Assembly (NCBI GenBank): GCA_017428625.1
Contig: JAFRQM010000020.1
Location: 1 to 50,545, forward strand
Source: Clostridia bacterium
GTDB lineage: Bacteria; Bacillota; Clostridia; Oscillospirales; Acutalibacteraceae
Length of the DNA: 50,545 nucleotides
Direction of reading: 5' to 3'
In this document: piece by piece, positions 25,597 through 33,585 of the stretch
Numbering within the stretch: position 1 is the first letter of the stretch
Layout: each line of letters starts with the position of its first letter
Translations under genes and position numbers: made by a program
The notes under the pieces: model-generated
Databases searched by the model: none
What the model saw: the letters and a program-made list of their open reading frames with translations, nothing else
Told to the model about the DNA's origin: nothing

Positions 25597-25729
25597 AGAA
25601 TTACTCCTTTATTCCACACAGTTTGATTAATGATTTTTAATATGATAATAATACGACTTTTAAAAAATATGTTGTTAAATTTTTGTTAACTGTTTAATAA
25701 TTAACATTTCTTAAACAATTCGCGATAAA

Positions 25730-26179
25730 TCAGAGCGTATAGGGGAGATAAGCCGAAATATCCTCGCCGTGAGCGAGAAGCTCACAGACCATTGAGGAGG
25801 AGATGGCGGGATCCATTGAGCGCAGATAGATTGTGCGGATGCCCGCGTCAAGGGCGGTGTTGATGAGCGCCATATTCTCTTCGTAAGCGTAGTCTGTAGA
25901 GTTGCGCAGACCTCTTATCAGATAGCGGCAGCCGAGCTGCTGAGCCACGCGCACAACGATTTTGTCGCTTGAGAGCACCTCAACTTTGCCTTCATAGCCC
26001 CTTTTTGCAACCGCCTGGGTGATTTTTGTTTTCATAAAGTCAACATCATAGCGCCTCTTTTTTGCGCTGTTGACGGCTATGACTACATAGACCTTGTCAA
26101 AAAGGTCAACCGCCTGGTCGAGAACGCTCATGTGCCCGTTTGTAAACATATCGAAACTGCCGGCGTAAATTGCTTTCAT
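25730..26179 (-). CDS. coaD: Phosphopantetheine adenylyltransferase (short form)
   Basis: The nucleotidyltransferase motifs GSFDMFTNGH (8-17; the usual P is M), RGLRNSTDYAYE (about 89-100) and ISSSMV (about 126) mark CoaD, the penultimate enzyme of coenzyme A synthesis (4'-phosphopantetheine plus ATP to dephospho-CoA). At 149 residues it lacks the last 10 or so residues of typical CoaD (159-165). The 103-bp AT-rich gap to the ABC gene holds no recognisable site. The usual rsmD/ylbL neighbours are missing, so it could be a diverged second copy. Confidence 0.85.
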   Translation of the reverse strand: MKAIYAGSFDMFTNGHMSVLDQAVDLFDKVYVVIAVNSAKKRRYDVDFMKTKITQAVAKRGYEGKVEVLSSDKIVVRVAQQLGCRYLIRGLRNSTDYAYEENMALINTALDAGIRTIYLRSMDPAISSSMVCELLAHGEDISAYLPYTL

Positions 26180-26194
26180 AAAAATACCGCCTTT

Positions 26195-26857
26195 CTATAT
26201 AACATATAAATAAATCGCGAGGTAATGAAAAAGACTGCCGAGAACCGTGAAGATGTGAAAAACCACATGGAGCGGCGGCTTTTTTATGCCCGCCTTGCAG
26301 AACAGGGCGCCGATAATATAAAACACGCTGCCTGCGACAAGCAGGACGAGCCCCGTGTGATTGAGCCTGCCGGCCGCGGGGAAGGCACTCGCGAGCATAC
26401 CCGCGCCGCCGATGAAATAAACCGCCATTACGAGCGCCTTGAGTTTTTCAAAAAAGAAGAGTTTCGCAACTATTCCGAAAACCGCGCAGAACCAGGCGAC
26501 GCCGAACACGGCAAAGGCGTGAAAACGGCTGATTCGGTAAAGCGTGACAAGTGCGCAGGGTGTTGTTGTGCCCGCAAGCAGAAGGGGAATCGCGAGGTGG
26601 TCGAGCAGGCGGGCTTTTCTTCTTTTTTCACCCTGAGGCAGGGCGTGATAAACAGCCGAAAAACTGTAAACGCACAAAAGCGTTATTGAGTAAACAACGC
26701 AGGATATAAGCGCCTTCATACCGAGCGGAGCGGCTTTTTTAATCAAAGCCGCGGCGCCGAATAACGCGAGAATATCCGCCGCCGCGTGGGTTATGTGATT
26801 GAGAAAATCGGTTTTCGCCGAATATTCAATAAGGGCGACATCACGGGTTATTCTCAT
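26195..26857 (-). CDS. Hemolysin III/PAQR-family membrane protein (YqfA-like)
   Basis: Seven TM helices lie in about 220 residues. The PAQR metal motifs are present: SAVYH (first His), LDHLAI (Asp/His) and HVVFHIFTVLGSLFHY (last helix, three His). These place a zinc site in the membrane, as in ceramidase-like adiponectin-receptor relatives. Bacterial members are often called hemolysin III, but their function is uncertain. I chose the ATG at 26857, with CAGAGG 6 nt upstream; a longer frame to 26899 would overlap the upstream gene by 59 bp. It overlaps the WG/SH3 gene by 17 bp. Confidence 0.88.
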   Translation of the reverse strand: MRITRDVALIEYSAKTDFLNHITHAAADILALFGAAALIKKAAPLGMKALISCVVYSITLLCVYSFSAVYHALPQGEKRRKARLLDHLAIPLLLAGTTTPCALVTLYRISRFHAFAVFGVAWFCAVFGIVAKLFFFEKLKALVMAVYFIGGAGMLASAFPAAGRLNHTGLVLLVAGSVFYIIGALFCKAGIKKPPLHVVFHIFTVLGSLFHYLAIYLYVI

Positions 26858-28130
26858 TTTGCGCCTCTGTTTCCGCCGGGGTTGTTTCGTCGGGAGCATC
26901 TGTTTCGGTGAGAAAATCGACGCTCACCCAGCCTTCAGCATTGTAATAGGTGATGAATGCCCAGTCGTTTGTTGCTTTTGAGACCTCGACCCTTGTGCCG
27001 TTGGGAATTTTAGCGACTATCTGAGAAGTCTGCGACGCCTCGGATCTCATATTGAGCGAACTGCCCTGTGTGGTGATTTTATACCAGCCGGGTTTCAGCT
27101 TTGTTCTGTTGTCGGAGTCGGCGTAAGTTACGCTTTCCCGCTCAACGACTGCGCCTGTGTCTATAACTCCCCAGACGCCGTCTTTTTTCGCGATATATTT
27201 GCCGTTGAGCCCGGGCAGAATAACATCAAACTCAAAATCAACAACCGTTTTGCCTTTTTTGTCAATTACACCCATAAAATTCTGCGAGCGCACGGGAGCC
27301 GTGCCCTGACGGAAATCAAACGCCGTGTCGGCGCCCGCGACGGTGAAATCGGCGACGGTGTAGTATTTTGTATCAACGGCGTATTTGCCGTTTTCATCAA
27401 TATAGCCCCATTTTTCATCAACGCAGACGGCGCCCATACCGTTGCTGAAATCGGCGGCGTCTTCATATTCAAGGGGTATTTTAAGGTCGAGCCACTCGTC
27501 AACAAAGCCCCAGAGACTGCCGTCGGTTACGGCGTAAAGGCCGTCGGCGAGTTTTGCCTCTTCGGGAGATATATCGCCGACATAGCCGCTGTCATTATGC
27601 AGTGAGAGGGTGCCCGCGCCGGCGCTCCACATTACGGAATCGTGAGAGCCGGCGCCGCCCTGATACTGTTTGACATCGACGGTGCCGTCGGAGACCTTGA
27701 CATATTTCGGATATGCCTCGCCCGCGGGATATGCTATGTGAATTGTGTTGTGCCAGCCGTTGTTTATGTAGTTGAAATCGGTATAGGCGGGTTCGGTGAG
27801 TTTTTTGCCGTCAAGGCGGATAAGCCCTTTGAGATCGTCTTTTGCGGAATAATAAACAGCGAGGTTGCCTTCGTAAAACTTGATATTTGAGATATCTTCA
27901 AGTTCGGTGAAGGTGTATTTTGAGTAATACTGCGAACGGGCAAAAAGCGATTTCGCGTAGTTAAGGCGCGACTGGCGCACAACGAAAAAGGAGATAAGCC
28001 CGAGCAGAAGAACGACAATAAGAGCGCCGAAAAAGGCGGAGTTTCCGCCGCGCTTTTTGTTACTGACGGGTTTTTGAGGGGATGTATTCGCATTTTCAAA
28101 CTCGATTTCAAAAATGTTTTCGTCGTTCAT
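26841..28130 (-). CDS. Membrane-anchored WG-repeat protein with SH3b domain
   Basis: A short acidic cytoplasmic N-terminus and one TM helix (about 34-51) are followed by an extracellular WG (KWG) repeat region (about 195-325; WGFVDEWLDLKIPLEYED, WGYIDENGKY, MGVIDKKGKTVVDFEFD, WGVIDTG). A bacterial SH3 domain comes next (about 345-415; LNMRSEASQTSQIVAKIPNGTRVEV) and then an acidic T/E tail. SH3b domains usually bind cell-wall peptides. Its start is 1 nt from the stop of the alpha-galactosidase gene and its end overlaps the PAQR gene, so all three are one transcript. Function unknown. Confidence 0.87.
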   Translation of the reverse strand: MNDENIFEIEFENANTSPQKPVSNKKRGGNSAFFGALIVVLLLGLISFFVVRQSRLNYAKSLFARSQYYSKYTFTELEDISNIKFYEGNLAVYYSAKDDLKGLIRLDGKKLTEPAYTDFNYINNGWHNTIHIAYPAGEAYPKYVKVSDGTVDVKQYQGGAGSHDSVMWSAGAGTLSLHNDSGYVGDISPEEAKLADGLYAVTDGSLWGFVDEWLDLKIPLEYEDAADFSNGMGAVCVDEKWGYIDENGKYAVDTKYYTVADFTVAGADTAFDFRQGTAPVRSQNFMGVIDKKGKTVVDFEFDVILPGLNGKYIAKKDGVWGVIDTGAVVERESVTYADSDNRTKLKPGWYKITTQGSSLNMRSEASQTSQIVAKIPNGTRVEVSKATNDWAFITYYNAEGWVSVDFLTETDAPDETTPAETEAQNENNP

Positions 28131-28131
28131 T

Positions 28132-29427
28132 TCAGTCTCCGCATATAATCAAAGCCGCGCCGTGCGAGTCAAGTTCAAGAGTGATTACGCCGTTATGAGC
28201 CGCGTATTCCTTCCCGGTCCACACCTCGCGGAATTTTTCGCTTTCAAGCCCCGCGGCGGCAAGGTCAACAGGGAACTCCGCCTTTTCATCACCCGTGTTG
28301 AACGCGGCGAGAACAGCCCCGCCGTTTTTGCGGGAGCAGGTCCAGAGTTTAAAGCCGTCTGTGTCAATCAAGGGGCGCGCGCCCGACGAAAACTGATTGA
28401 TGTCGAGCATTTCGCGGTTGGTAAGAAGAGAGAGCGTGAACTCATCCATATCGGTAAGTTCGCAGCCTATCATAAGCGGAGAGCGGAAAACCGCCCACAG
28501 GGTCATCATTGTTATCTGTTCCGCCTTTGTGAAGCGGGTGAGCCTGCCCCTTGTGCCGTCGGCGTTTTTATCAAACAGGCAGAGGTGACCGAGCGGGAGC
28601 ATATCGCAGTCGGGCCAGCAGCCGGGCGAAACGTGTTTATACCATTTTTTGCAGCGGGTGAACATATCGAGGAGCAAATCCCATCTGTCCCAGAAATCGT
28701 CGGTTATGCGCCACATATTGGCGTTTTGCGAGAGGTGAAACGACTCTTCGACAACGGCGGGACCGGGCGAAAGGCTCAGAACCATCTGCCTGCCGCATTT
28801 GTCAATGGCTTTGCGGATTGCCTCAACCTCATCGGGGGCGTGGTAGGGCTCGCCTTTGATGAAGTTTGAAGCGCAGATGTCGTCAACCTTGACATAGTCA
28901 ACGCCCCACGAGGCGTAAAGTTCAAAAAGCGAGTCGTAATAAGCCTGACCGCCCTCTTTGCGGCAGTCAACGCCATACATATCGGAGTTCCACGGGCAGA
29001 TTGAAAATGTTTTGGCAATTTGCCTTGCGGTAAGGGCCGTGCCTTTGACGGCGGTGTTGCGGTGAACCGCCTGTCGGGGTATTCCCCTCATAATGTGAAT
29101 GCCGAATTTAAGCCCGAGGGCGTGAATTTCATCGGCTATGGGTCTGAAGCCTTTTCCGCCCGCGGATGACGGAAAACGGTTGGGGGCGGGAACAAGGCGC
29201 GAATATTCATCCATACACAGTTCGGTGAACGGGTGATAAGCCTGAGAATCCGCTTCCGGCTCGCTCCACTGAATGTCGCACACAATGTATTGCCAGCCGT
29301 ATTCTTTAAGGTGTTCAGCCATATAATGAGCGTTCGAGAGAAGCTGCTGCTCGTTTACCGAGGCGCCGTAGCAGTCCCAGCTGTTCCACCCCATGGGAGG
29401 GGTAAGCGCGCATAAATTTTTATCCAT
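28132..29427 (-). CDS. GH27-type alpha-galactosidase, cytoplasmic
   Basis: The 431 residues form the GH27 (beta/alpha)8 barrel starting at the signature PPMGWNSWD. The expected nucleophile is the first Asp of YVKVDDI (about D182) and the acid/base is in WRITDDFWD (about D243). A C-terminal beta domain follows (from about 345). There is no signal peptide, so it should hydrolyse imported alpha-galactosides, or alpha-N-acetylgalactosaminides or beta-arabinopyranosides, which GH27 also covers. I chose the ATG at 29427, with AAGGCGGTG 5 nt upstream; a GTG two codons earlier overlaps that site. First gene of a three-gene transcript. Confidence 0.9.
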   Translation of the reverse strand: MDKNLCALTPPMGWNSWDCYGASVNEQQLLSNAHYMAEHLKEYGWQYIVCDIQWSEPEADSQAYHPFTELCMDEYSRLVPAPNRFPSSAGGKGFRPIADEIHALGLKFGIHIMRGIPRQAVHRNTAVKGTALTARQIAKTFSICPWNSDMYGVDCRKEGGQAYYDSLFELYASWGVDYVKVDDICASNFIKGEPYHAPDEVEAIRKAIDKCGRQMVLSLSPGPAVVEESFHLSQNANMWRITDDFWDRWDLLLDMFTRCKKWYKHVSPGCWPDCDMLPLGHLCLFDKNADGTRGRLTRFTKAEQITMMTLWAVFRSPLMIGCELTDMDEFTLSLLTNREMLDINQFSSGARPLIDTDGFKLWTCSRKNGGAVLAAFNTGDEKAEFPVDLAAAGLESEKFREVWTGKEYAAHNGVITLELDSHGAALIICGD

Positions 29428-29543
29428 AAGCACACCGCCTTTGGTTTAATTAAAAAGCCGGTAATAACCGATAATCACTTTATTATAACACAGAAAGACA
29501 TATAAAACAATTGATTAAACAATTAAATTTTTGAAATTTCGGG

Positions 29544-29572
29544 TTGACAAGCGGGGGATGTTTTGATATAAT
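29544..29572 (+). promoter_or_regulatory. Consensus promoter of tRNA-Gly
   Basis: TTGACA (29544-29549), 17-bp spacer, TATAAT (29567-29572): a perfect sigma-70-type promoter ending 18 bp before the tRNA. Confidence 0.9.
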
Positions 29573-29590
29573 CCTTTTCGCAAATGAAAT

Positions 29591-29666
29591 GCGGATGTAG
29601 CTCATCTGGTAGAGCGCCACCTTGCCAAGGTGGAGGTAGCGAGTTCGAGCCTCGTCATCCGCTCCA
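29591..29666 (+). tRNA. tRNA-Gly (anticodon GCC)
   Basis: The acceptor stem GCGGATG/CATCCGC, D arm GCTC..GAGC, anticodon stem CCACC/GGTGG with loop TTGCCAA, and T arm with GTTCGAG all fold. The CCA end is encoded (29664-29666). The GCC anticodon reads GGC and GGU glycine codons. Confidence 0.97.
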
Positions 29667-29668
29667 GA

Positions 29669-29696
29669 AAAAGACTTGCACTTTGCAGGTCTTTTT
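29669..29696 (+). terminator. Terminator after tRNA-Gly
   Basis: Stem AAAAGACTTGCA/TGCAGGTCTTTT (one G-U pair), CTT loop, then T-rich sequence. Confidence 0.8.
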
Positions 29697-29726
29697 ACTT
29701 TTATACCACAAAATATGAGGTCGGTT

Positions 29727-30881
29727 ATGGTTAATATGCAAGGCGGCTCGACCCTTCAGAGGTCAAAACGCGATTCGGGTATGGAACTGCTGAAAATAAT
29801 CGGCATGCTGCTTATAATCTTCGGCCATATCATACGCACGCTGCGCCTTAAAAGCGCCGCGGTGCCATACTCCGATTATGTTATTGACACAGCCGCGGCG
29901 ACACAGAGCGCGCGGATTCTTCTGCTGCACATAATGTCATATTCGGGGCAGTTCGGCAACTGGATGTTTTTCTTCTGCTCCGCCTGGTTTCTGGTTGACA
30001 GTCATCAGAGCAAAAAGAACAAAATAACATTTATGGTTATGGATATATGGGTTGTTTCGGTGATTATTCTTGCCGTTTCGCTCATTGTAAACCGCGACCT
30101 TGTCTCAAACAAGGCGATTGCGCAGAGCCTTTTCCCGACAATTTCGCTGAACAACTGGTATATGACCGCCTATATACTGCTGTATGCCGCGCACCCGTTT
30201 CTCAATATGATTATTGAAAAACTGCCGCAGAACAGGCTTTTCGCGCTGAGCACAACGCTTATGGTTCTTTACACCGGAATAAATTTCATCAAGGAGACAT
30301 TTTTCTCAAGCAGGCTTGTTGTCTGGATTGCGGTTTATTTTGCCGTTGCGTATATGAAAAAATATCTGCCGGTTTTCGCGAACAGCAGAAAAGCGAACAT
30401 AAAGTTGTTTTTAACCGCTTTCGCCTGCAACATCACCCTTATTCTCATTACGAATTTTGTCGGCCTGCGCCTGAGCGCTTTCAAGGTGGATATGAACCAC
30501 TGGATAAACATCTCAAGCCCGTTTCTTATTGCCATGGGCGCGGCGCTGTTTAACCTTATGAGAAATGTTCACTTTTCAAGCAGGGTGATAAACTATGTTT
30601 CGGGCCTTTCGCTGCTGATTTACATTATTCACGAAAATGTGATTGTGCGCACCTGCCTTCGCGCGTATATCTGGCACTGTGTTTATAACCGATTCGGGTT
30701 TGACCACCTGTTTTTAATCATTTTTATCTACACGGCAGCGCTGTTCGCGGCGTCGCTTGCCGCTGCGGCGGTTTACAGGCTGACGCTCGAAAGGCTTGTT
30801 ATAAAGGCGGCGGACAAAGTAACGCCGCTGCTCTCAAAGGCGTATTGTAAAATTGAAGAAAAAGCGATGAAAAAGGAATGA
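29727..30881 (+). CDS. Acyltransferase-3 family membrane protein (O-acetyltransferase-like)
   Basis: About 384 residues with ten TM helices. The family's opening helix SGMELLKIIGMLLIIFGHI carries the conserved His, and a later VSGLSLLIYIIHENVIVR is the typical penultimate helix. Members (OafA/WecH-like) O-acetylate surface polysaccharides or other exported glycans. I chose the ATG at 29727 because GAGG lies about 7 nt upstream; an upstream TTG at 29676 would start inside the tRNA terminator. It is a monocistronic gene ended by the hairpin at 30883-30918. No polysaccharide cluster is nearby. Confidence 0.88.
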   Translation: MVNMQGGSTLQRSKRDSGMELLKIIGMLLIIFGHIIRTLRLKSAAVPYSDYVIDTAAATQSARILLLHIMSYSGQFGNWMFFFCSAWFLVDSHQSKKNKITFMVMDIWVVSVIILAVSLIVNRDLVSNKAIAQSLFPTISLNNWYMTAYILLYAAHPFLNMIIEKLPQNRLFALSTTLMVLYTGINFIKETFFSSRLVVWIAVYFAVAYMKKYLPVFANSRKANIKLFLTAFACNITLILITNFVGLRLSAFKVDMNHWINISSPFLIAMGAALFNLMRNVHFSSRVINYVSGLSLLIYIIHENVIVRTCLRAYIWHCVYNRFGFDHLFLIIFIYTAALFAASLAAAAVYRLTLERLVIKAADKVTPLLSKAYCKIEEKAMKKE

Positions 30882-30882
30882 A

Positions 30883-30918
30883 AAACGCCCTGCGGCAGAT
30901 GTATGCCGCAGGGCGTTT
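30883..30918 (+). terminator. Terminator after the acyltransferase
   Basis: Perfect 15-bp stem (AAACGCCCTGCGGCA and its complement) with a 6-nt loop, ending in GTTTCG. Confidence 0.85.
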
Positions 30919-30920
30919 CG

Positions 30921-31007
30921 GGTTCCGGATGGTGGACTTTGGATGTTGGATATTGGATATGAACCCCTCAGTCGCATAAATGCGACAGCTCCCCTATAAG
31001 GGGCGCC
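30921..31007 (+). repeat. Composite intergenic repeat, family B (copy 1, left of luxS)
   Basis: A TGGATGTTGGAT-type purine-rich segment (30921-30960) is followed by CCCCTCAGTC and two hairpins: GTCGCAT/ATGCGAC (30971-30986) and CCCCT..AGGGG (about 30990-31003), then GCGCC. A second copy in the same orientation lies on the other side of luxS (31540-31655). Confidence 0.7.
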
Positions 31008-31070
31008 TATGTTCCTGATGGCAATGGGACTTATGGCGGTTGAGTATCCGTTCTATGACCTGTTATGAGT

Positions 31071-31523
31071 TTATTCGGGATAGGTGAAGCTTTGGGGGGA
31101 TTGAAGGGTCTGAAGATACATTTCACACTCCGCTTTGCATTTTGCGAGGTCGAGGTCTCTGAAATTGCCGCACTCCTTCTGTGAGGCGCCGAAGACGGGG
31201 CCTTCATAGGAAATAATATCGGCAAGTATTTTTTTGGTGAGCGCAAGGACTTTTTCGTTATCCGCGTTTCTTATGAGCAGATAAAGACCCGTGCGGCAGC
31301 CCATGGGACCGAAATAAATCACATCGTCTTTCATTTCGGAATTGCGGGCGAAGGTCGCGAACATATGCTCAACCGTGTGCGCCGTGGTTGTGTCCATATA
31401 TTCGCCGTTGTTCGGCTTGCGCGTGCGCAGGTCGTAAGTTGTGATGTCGCCGTCAACGCGCGAAACATAAATGCCCGGTTCAAGTTTGTCGTGGTCAATG
31501 TTGAAGCTGGTTATTCTTTGCAT
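31071..31523 (-). CDS. luxS: S-ribosylhomocysteine lyase
   Basis: The 150 residues show the LuxS signatures: SFNIDHDKLEPGIYVSR at the start, the zinc motif HTVEH (H49, H53, with E52 catalytic), FGPMGCRTG (catalytic C76) and QKECGNF (zinc ligand C118). It converts S-ribosylhomocysteine to homocysteine and DPD, the AI-2 precursor. The first step of the route is encoded by mtnN at 3397-4104. The gene stands alone. It is about 64 bp from one family-B repeat and about 17 bp from another, suggesting an inserted or mobile segment. Confidence 0.95.
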   Translation of the reverse strand: MQRITSFNIDHDKLEPGIYVSRVDGDITTYDLRTRKPNNGEYMDTTTAHTVEHMFATFARNSEMKDDVIYFGPMGCRTGLYLLIRNADNEKVLALTKKILADIISYEGPVFGASQKECGNFRDLDLAKCKAECEMYLQTLQSPQSFTYPE

Positions 31524-31539
31524 AAAAACACCTCGTTTT

Positions 31540-31655
31540 TTGGATTCCGGATTTCAGATGGTGGATGGTGGATTTTGGATGTAAAACCTCATCAGTCACG
31601 GCTTTTTGTCTGTATGCCGTGACAGTTTCCTCTCAAGGGGAAGGCTTTTGGCGCC
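31540..31655 (+). repeat. Composite intergenic repeat, family B (copy 2, right of luxS)
   Basis: GGATTCCGGAT and TGGTGGATGGTGGATTTTGG (31541-31581) are followed by ACCTCATCAGTC and the hairpins GTCACGGC/GCCGTGAC (31604-31623) and TTCCTC/GGGGAA, ending in GGCGCC. The order and orientation match copy 1. A fainter inverted relative lies at about 31780-31811. The rest of the gap to 31809 holds no gene. Confidence 0.7.
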
Positions 31656-31809
31656 GGTGATAACATTTCACATAACAGGGAAATAACTTCGAGAAAAAGA
31701 ATCGGCAAACGCCCAACCGCATTTTTCGCACAGTTATCTCAAGCCCGCACCGCAGGGGGATGCCGGACAGAGCTATGATATCTAACATCAAAAATCCGGC
31801 CTCCGAAAT

Positions 31810-33432
31810 CTAATTTTTGCCTTCAATGCTGTTGCGCAGCATATTGAAAAGGCATTTTATGAAGCGGAGGGCTTTTTCAAAAAGGGTTTCTCTTCTGTAT
31901 GGCGAGTCGGTGCCCGCGCCGCCGTAACAGCCGATGTTGCGGCTTGTGATTATGTTGCCGAAAAAGTCCGTTTCGCAGTCGTCGCCGGGGATTTCATAAC
32001 CTGTGCCGACAAGAGGGGAATCCTTTGAAAGGGCAAAGGATTCAGTCAGGGCGTAATCATCGCCTGAAAAGCCGGGAACGGTGTTGAACTTTGTTCCCGT
32101 TATCAGCCCCGAAATGCAGTTATAATAGCAGTTGTTCGCAATTACACTGCCTTTGTATGATGACGGGTCAAGGTTCGGATTGAGGCGGTATCCGTCTTCA
32201 AGAACAATAATATTGTTCACAACATAAGAGTCAAATAATTCATCCATATCGAAACGCTGTGAATTGATAATGGTGTTGTTATAAAAGCGAAAGTCTTTTT
32301 CGCCGGGGCCCTGCGTCAGGGTGTTTCTGCCGCCGTTGTCGTTTACGGAGAGGCAGTAGCGCACGGTGTTGCCGACCTGCGGGCTCGTTTTGGCGTTGTT
32401 GACAACAAAACGGACATTGTCGTGGGAGTAAATATACTGATAAGTGCAGTGGTTCGACTGGGAGTCGAAATCAACCGTCATTCCGTCGCCGACATTTTTC
32501 TGACCCGCTATTTCGCAGTATTCTATGGTGCTGTTTTCGCTGCCCCAGAACCATGCGGCAGCCGTGAAATAAAGAATTTCACCGTTTTCGTCAACACCCT
32601 CGCCCTGACAGCAGTCAATTACGCGGCAGTGAGTCATCAGCGCGCCGTCGCAGATTCCGATTATGACCGCTTCGGCGTCCATATCGTGAAAATAGGTGTT
32701 TTCAATTAGCGCCCCTTCGTTATATACGGGCGAGAGGTCGCTGAGTTCATCGTCTTCCCACGGGCTGCCTTTGCTGCCGTCAAAAGCGCCCCACAGGCTT
32801 ATGCCGTTACCGCAGTCCGCCATTTCGCAGCCGCTGACCGTCAGGTTATTGACGGGGTAAAGCGAGCGGGCGGGCAGACCTTTGACCATAACGCATGCGC
32901 GCGCGGCGGCTGCTCCCGCCGAAAGGTTGTCGCGGCAGTTGACTTTGTAATTCTGAATATTATGAAAATAAAGGTTTTCGAGAGTTATGCCCTCGCTCGG
33001 CGCGTTAAGGGCGTCAATCCAGATTCCGCCGCCTTCGGGGGCTGTTATTTCAAGGTTGCTGACAGTTACATAAGAGCAGTCAAACAGGCGAAAAACCTCG
33101 GTGCCGACGGGGGCTGTGAGAACGGGAGCATCCCCTTCGCCGTAGGCTGTGATTGTTACGGGGGATTTCTTTGTGCCGCGCGTGTTGTTTACAGTCAGCG
33201 CGCATTCATAGACGCCTCCCCTTCTGAAAAGAACGGAATCGCCGGCGTTCAGGGCGCATTGCGTTACGGGAACTGTTTTCCACGCCGTTTCGGGCGAAAG
33301 CCCGTCGCCCGTGTCGCTGCCTTCGAGAGAGTCGATATAATAAGCCGTGCCTTGTGCGCTCTGAGCCGCCGCGGGGCAGCAGACGCAGAAAACCGGCGTG
33401 AGGCAGAACAGAACGCAGAGAATCTTTTTCAT
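31810..33432 (-). CDS. Secreted right-handed parallel beta-helix protein with amphipathic C-terminal tail
   Basis: A signal peptide (1-23, ending AAAQS) precedes YYIDSLEGSDTGDGLSPETAWKT, the usual N-terminus of secreted beta-helix (PbH1/polysaccharide-lyase-like) proteins. Stacked beta-helix turns follow (about 60-490; repeated N-x-hydrophobic patterns such as VTVSNLEITAPEGGGIWI and NLTVSGCEMADCGNGISLW). Such folds bind or cleave polysaccharides, but no lyase catalytic set was recognised. The last 25 residues (LFEKALRFIKCLFNMLRNS) match the tail encoded at 2-127. It has its own promoter. A carbohydrate target is inference. Confidence 0.85.
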   Translation of the reverse strand: MKKILCVLFCLTPVFCVCCPAAAQSAQGTAYYIDSLEGSDTGDGLSPETAWKTVPVTQCALNAGDSVLFRRGGVYECALTVNNTRGTKKSPVTITAYGEGDAPVLTAPVGTEVFRLFDCSYVTVSNLEITAPEGGGIWIDALNAPSEGITLENLYFHNIQNYKVNCRDNLSAGAAAARACVMVKGLPARSLYPVNNLTVSGCEMADCGNGISLWGAFDGSKGSPWEDDELSDLSPVYNEGALIENTYFHDMDAEAVIIGICDGALMTHCRVIDCCQGEGVDENGEILYFTAAAWFWGSENSTIEYCEIAGQKNVGDGMTVDFDSQSNHCTYQYIYSHDNVRFVVNNAKTSPQVGNTVRYCLSVNDNGGRNTLTQGPGEKDFRFYNNTIINSQRFDMDELFDSYVVNNIIVLEDGYRLNPNLDPSSYKGSVIANNCYYNCISGLITGTKFNTVPGFSGDDYALTESFALSKDSPLVGTGYEIPGDDCETDFFGNIITSRNIGCYGGAGTDSPYRRETLFEKALRFIKCLFNMLRNSIEGKN

Positions 33433-33465
33433 AATTTCAGCCGCCTTTCGGAAATTATCATATCT

Positions 33466-33494
33466 ATATTACCATACAAGAACAAAAAATACAA
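33466..33494 (-). promoter_or_regulatory. Promoter of the beta-helix gene
   Basis: Minus strand: TTGTAT (33489-33494), 17-bp spacer, TAATAT (33466-33471). Confidence 0.55.
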
Positions 33495-33519
33495 TTTTTA
33501 AATAAATATAAAATAAAAC

Positions 33520-33548
33520 TTGATAAATGCGCGGTTTTCTGCAATAAT
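33520..33548 (+). promoter_or_regulatory. Promoter of the gltX-glnS operon
   Basis: TTGATA (33520-33525), 17-bp spacer, AATAAT (33543-33548), about 38 bp before the TTG start. Confidence 0.55.
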
Positions 33549-33585
33549 AAAAAATAATGCTGTTTTATAACGGGAGGATAACGGC

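Noticed and set aside
30921..31655. Insertion sequence around luxS
   Set aside because: No transposase gene, terminal inverted repeats or target duplications are seen; only non-coding repeats flank the gene.
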